A stretch of DNA of 64,000 nt from Enterobacter ludwigii (GTDB lineage Bacteria; Pseudomonadota; Gammaproteobacteria; Enterobacterales; Enterobacteriaceae). How positions within the stretch are numbered: position 1 is the first letter of the stretch; every line of letters begins with the position of its first letter. Location of the stretch: positions 24,051 to 88,050 of the forward strand of contig CEFQ01000010.1 in the NCBI GenBank assembly GCA_900068845.1, given 5' to 3'. The position numbers and the translations under genes are program-made. The notes under the pieces were generated by a model. The model made no database searches, was not told the origin of the DNA, and saw only the letters and a list, made by a program, of their open reading frames with translations. Below, piece after piece: positions 61,394 to 64,000 of the stretch.

Positions 61394-62917
61394 ATGAATG
61401 TGCTTGATTATGCTGTGATGGCGCTTTATGCGCTGATGATTGTGGCTATTACCCTGTGGGCGATGCGCAAGGTGGGCAGCACGCGGGATTTCTTTGCTGC
61501 TGGTGGCAAAATGCCGTGGTGGCTGTCCGGCGTGTCGCATCACATGTCGGGCTACAGCGCGGCGGTGTTCGTGGCTTATGCGGCCGTGGCGTACAACATG
61601 GGCATCACCGTCTATTTTTGGTGGGCATTTCCCATCGCCATCGCCGTGCTATTGGGTTCCCGACTGTTCGCGCCGCGCTGGGCGCGTCTGCGCATCTATA
61701 TGAACATCGAGTCGCCGATGGAATATCTCTCCACGCGCTATAACCTGCCAACGCAAATGGTGCTGGCATGGAGCGGGGTGCTGCTGAAAACCTTCGACGT
61801 AGGCGCAAAGTGGGCGGCGATAGCGGTGATTATCAATGTCTTCACCGGGCTGGATCCGCTGATCGGCATCTGTGTATCCGGCGCGCTCAGTTTGTTTTAT
61901 ACCGTGATGGGCGGGTTATGGGCCGATGCCTGCAACGATTTCGGCCAGTTTATCGTGCAGTTTATTGCCGCCATTGTGATGGTGGTGGCAGTGGCGGTGC
62001 ATCTTGGCGGTTTTGCCGAGCTGTTCACTATCTGGCAGCGGTTACCGCCAACCCATACGCAAATCATTCAGGAGCCGTACAGCATCGGCTTTATTCTCGC
62101 CTATTTTGTCATTTACACGCTGAGCTATAACGGCGGCACCTGGAACCTGGCGCAGCGTTTCATTGCCGCACCAGCAGGCCGCGATGCCCGCAAAGCGGCG
62201 CGCCTTTCCGCCGCGCTCTATCTCATCTGGCCGTTGATTTTGTTCTGGCCGATGTGGGCGGCGCCGCTGCTATTTCCTAACCTCAGCGATCCGTCACGCT
62301 CTTATTCAATGATGGCGATGGAACTGCTGCCGAACGGCTTAGTGGGATTAGTGCTGGTGGCGATGTTTACCCATACGCTTTCAATGACCTCTTCTGATGC
62401 CAACGCGATTACCGCAGTGGTGACGCGCGATATTCTGCCCGGCATGCTGCCGCACCGCTTCCAGCGCGGCAAAAGCTCGTTGCTGGTGGCGCGGCTCACC
62501 GCCTTTCTCTTCATTATCACCACGCTGGTGATTGCCATGAACGCCAGCCATTTCGGCGGCGTGCTGTCGCTGCTGATCGTCTGGTTTGGCGGCTTAGTCG
62601 GGCCGATCTCCATCCCCATGCTACTGGGTTTGTTGCCGGCCTTTCGTCGCAGCGGCAGCGCCGCCGCGTTAGTGAGTTGGGCGATTGGCGTTGGCACCTT
62701 CTTCTGCGTGAAATTTATCTTTAACGATGTCAGCACGGCAACCGTGGTGGCTGCACCGGTGATGTCTTCACTGCTGCTGTTCGTGGTGATGGGCTGGTTA
62801 CGTCGCGCGCCGGTGCGTCCGGAAGTGGATCACCTGCTAAATGCGCTGAATCAGGATCAGGATGCACCCGCTGCTCAGCGCTGGTCGCACAAACCCAACG
62901 TCTCTCAGGAGGGATAG
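61394..62917 (+). CDS. Sodium:solute symporter (SSS family)
   Basis: 507 residues from ATG 61394, GGAG eight bases upstream. About 13 hydrophobic segments; SSS motifs RKVGSTRDFFAAGGKMPWWLSGVSHHMSGYSA near the N terminus and GLVGLVLVAMFTHTLSMTSSDANA in the middle, the latter with the Ser-rich sodium site. The two following genes encode amino-sugar enzymes, so the substrate is probably an amino sugar or an N-acetylated derivative. It is followed by one base, then the NagB-like gene. Confidence 0.88.
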   Translation: MNVLDYAVMALYALMIVAITLWAMRKVGSTRDFFAAGGKMPWWLSGVSHHMSGYSAAVFVAYAAVAYNMGITVYFWWAFPIAIAVLLGSRLFAPRWARLRIYMNIESPMEYLSTRYNLPTQMVLAWSGVLLKTFDVGAKWAAIAVIINVFTGLDPLIGICVSGALSLFYTVMGGLWADACNDFGQFIVQFIAAIVMVVAVAVHLGGFAELFTIWQRLPPTHTQIIQEPYSIGFILAYFVIYTLSYNGGTWNLAQRFIAAPAGRDARKAARLSAALYLIWPLILFWPMWAAPLLFPNLSDPSRSYSMMAMELLPNGLVGLVLVAMFTHTLSMTSSDANAITAVVTRDILPGMLPHRFQRGKSSLLVARLTAFLFIITTLVIAMNASHFGGVLSLLIVWFGGLVGPISIPMLLGLLPAFRRSGSAAALVSWAIGVGTFFCVKFIFNDVSTATVVAAPVMSSLLLFVVMGWLRRAPVRPEVDHLLNALNQDQDAPAAQRWSHKPNVSQEG

Positions 62918-62918
62918 C

Positions 62919-63692
62919 ATGATGCTATTACAACAGGGAACCAGAGAACGCTTACGGGTTAAACGCTTTGCCAGTCGCGCTACATTAGGTGCTGACGCGG
63001 CGCAGGATGTGGCAGCGTTTCTGCGTCAACGGTTAAGTGAACAGGATGTGGTGCGCATGGTATTTGCCGCCGCACCCTCGCAAAACGAGTTTCTCGCGGC
63101 GCTGGCTGCGGCAACGAATATCGACTGGTCGCGCATTCACGCCTTCCATATGGATGAGTACATTGGGCTTGAGCCGGATGCGCCGCAGCGTTTCAGCCAC
63201 TTTTTACGCCAGCAGCTGTTTGATCGGGTGCAGCCTGGCGAAGTCAGTTTGATTCCATCTTGCGGCGATCCCGATGACATCTGTGCTGATTACGCGCAAA
63301 AACTCACGATGGCACCGATTGATGTAGTGTGTCTCGGTATTGGTGAGAACGGCCATTTAGCGTTCAACGATCCGCCGGTGGCTGACTTCAGCGATCCTTG
63401 CTGTGTGAAAGTGGTGCAGCTTGATGATGCCTGCCGCCAGCAGCAGGTCAACGAGGGTTGTTTCGCCACTTTCGCTGCGGTACCGACGCATGCGGTGACT
63501 TTGACGATTCCCGCGTTGATGAGTGGATCGCGGCTGTTCTGCATGGTGCCGGGCGCCAGTAAACGCGCGGCGGTGCGGGCAACGCTTCACGATGCCATCT
63601 CCACCGCGTGCCCGGCGACGCGTTTGCGTCAGCATGCCAACTGCACGCTCTACACCGATAGCGATGCTTGCCCGGAGGTGACGTTTGACTAG
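62919..63692 (+). CDS. Glucosamine-6-phosphate deaminase-like protein
   Basis: 257 residues from ATG 62919 (AGGAGGG upstream; ATG 62922 is the alternative). NagB/6-phosphogluconolactonase fold: RIHAFHMDEYIGL with the catalytic Asp and GIGENGHLAFNDPP with the ring-opening His. Canonical NagB is 266 residues with a C-terminal allosteric tail, so this appears to be a paralogue of the operon type that travels with a sodium symporter. Its stop overlaps the deacetylase start. Substrate inferred from the family. Confidence 0.85.
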   Translation: MMLLQQGTRERLRVKRFASRATLGADAAQDVAAFLRQRLSEQDVVRMVFAAAPSQNEFLAALAAATNIDWSRIHAFHMDEYIGLEPDAPQRFSHFLRQQLFDRVQPGEVSLIPSCGDPDDICADYAQKLTMAPIDVVCLGIGENGHLAFNDPPVADFSDPCCVKVVQLDDACRQQQVNEGCFATFAAVPTHAVTLTIPALMSGSRLFCMVPGASKRAAVRATLHDAISTACPATRLRQHANCTLYTDSDACPEVTFD

Positions 63693-64000
63693 CCTCATGT
63701 TACGCGGCCGCGATTACCGCACGCTGCAACCGATTGAATTAGCGATTGAGCACGGCAGCATCGTGAATGTGCGTGCGCTGAGTGAGCTGCAAGAGGACAT
63801 AATCCTCGCGCCGGGCTTTATCGATCTGCAGGTTAACGGTTTTCAGGGTGTCGATTTCAACCATTTTCCGTTCAGCGAAGCGGATGTATTGCACGCCACG
63901 CGCGCACTATGGCAGCAAGGCGTCACCAGCTTTTTGCCGACGGTAATCACCGCCATGCCGCAGGCGATTGCGCAGGCGATGCAGCGGCTCGCCTGCGCCT
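63685..64000 (+). CDS. N-acetylglucosamine-6-phosphate deacetylase-like protein, 5' part
   Basis: The first 105 residues of a gene cut by the window end. TTG 63685 has GGAGGTG at good spacing and overlaps the previous stop by eight bases; ATG 63697 is the in-frame alternative. The segment ILAPGFIDLQVNGFQGVDFNHF matches the NagA metal-site entry (PGFID-x-x-x-x-G), and VTSFLPTVITA is the next conserved strand. It would remove the acetyl group before the deaminase step. The paralogue relation to a main nag operon cannot be judged here. Confidence 0.85.
   Translation, partial: MTSLMLRGRDYRTLQPIELAIEHGSIVNVRALSELQEDIILAPGFIDLQVNGFQGVDFNHFPFSEADVLHATRALWQQGVTSFLPTVITAMPQAIAQAMQRLACA

Overview
The window reads as chromosome of an enteric gamma-proteobacterium close to Pantoea/Erwinia (Erwiniaceae). 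The order fadE-gmhA-yafJ-yafK-dinB-pepD-gpt-frsA-crl-phoE-proB-proA (about 4.4-18.5 kb) is nearly the Escherichia coli K-12 order, and most products look like close E. coli orthologues. Differences include no phoA between iraP and psiF, a lone lacZ, an lldRD pair without lldP, and short species-type palindromic repeats (REP-like) in many gaps. Gene calls rest on reading the sequence and remembered family features; nothing was searched.

Layout. 0-3 kb: end of a ureide (urate) operon, then katG. 3-18.5 kb: conserved core block (methionine aminotransferase, fadE with a FadR-type operator, gmhA, dinB with a LexA box, phoE with a Pho box, proBA). 18.6-23.6 kb: a compact phage-derived module directly after proA. 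23.7-30.2 kb: a ferric-iron/hexose-phosphate-type ABC transporter behind a CitA/CitB-type two-component system. 31.0-34.6 kb: a three-gene surface polysaccharide operon (GT2, flippase, GT2) behind a JUMPStart/ops element. 34.9-41.4 kb: sdaC, a chemoreceptor, cheV, dbpA and a YmgB-like small protein. 41.4-47.6 kb: Tat-exported deaminase-like hydrolase, LysR regulator, CynX-type MFS, lldRD, osmC. 47.7-55.1 kb: several very small genes, an HxlR/SDR pair, a CPBP protease and a GGDEF-EAL protein. 55.5-64 kb: mdtG, lacZ, iraP, psiF and an amino-sugar operon (sodium symporter, NagB-like, NagA-like) running off the end.

The standout is the module at 18.9-23.6 kb. A LexA-fold (S24) repressor is followed by a sigma70-type promoter overlapped by a palindrome, a leader carrying a lambda-type nut site (boxA plus a 15-nt boxB hairpin), and a 92-residue protein whose arginine-rich segment closely resembles the boxB-binding peptide of phage P22 N. 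Next come a long hairpin, a T4-type lysozyme, a holin-like protein, an inner/outer spanin-like pair with overlapping frames, and a tailspike-like beta-helix protein without a signal peptide, closed by a strong terminator. No integrase, replication, terminase, capsid or tail assembly genes are present. It looks like a stand-alone, antitermination-controlled lysis-and-release cassette for a polysaccharide-degrading cargo, comparable in logic to type 10 (holin/endolysin/spanin) secretion, or else a very selectively retained prophage remnant.

Other coherent threads: three sigma28 (FliA)-type promoters put the chemoreceptor, cheV and the GGDEF-EAL protein in one flagellar regulon; crl, iraP, osmC and two YmgB-family proteins point to stress and biofilm control; the ops-controlled polysaccharide genes and the tailspike both concern surface glycans. 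I saw no tRNA, rRNA, CRISPR array or insertion sequence.
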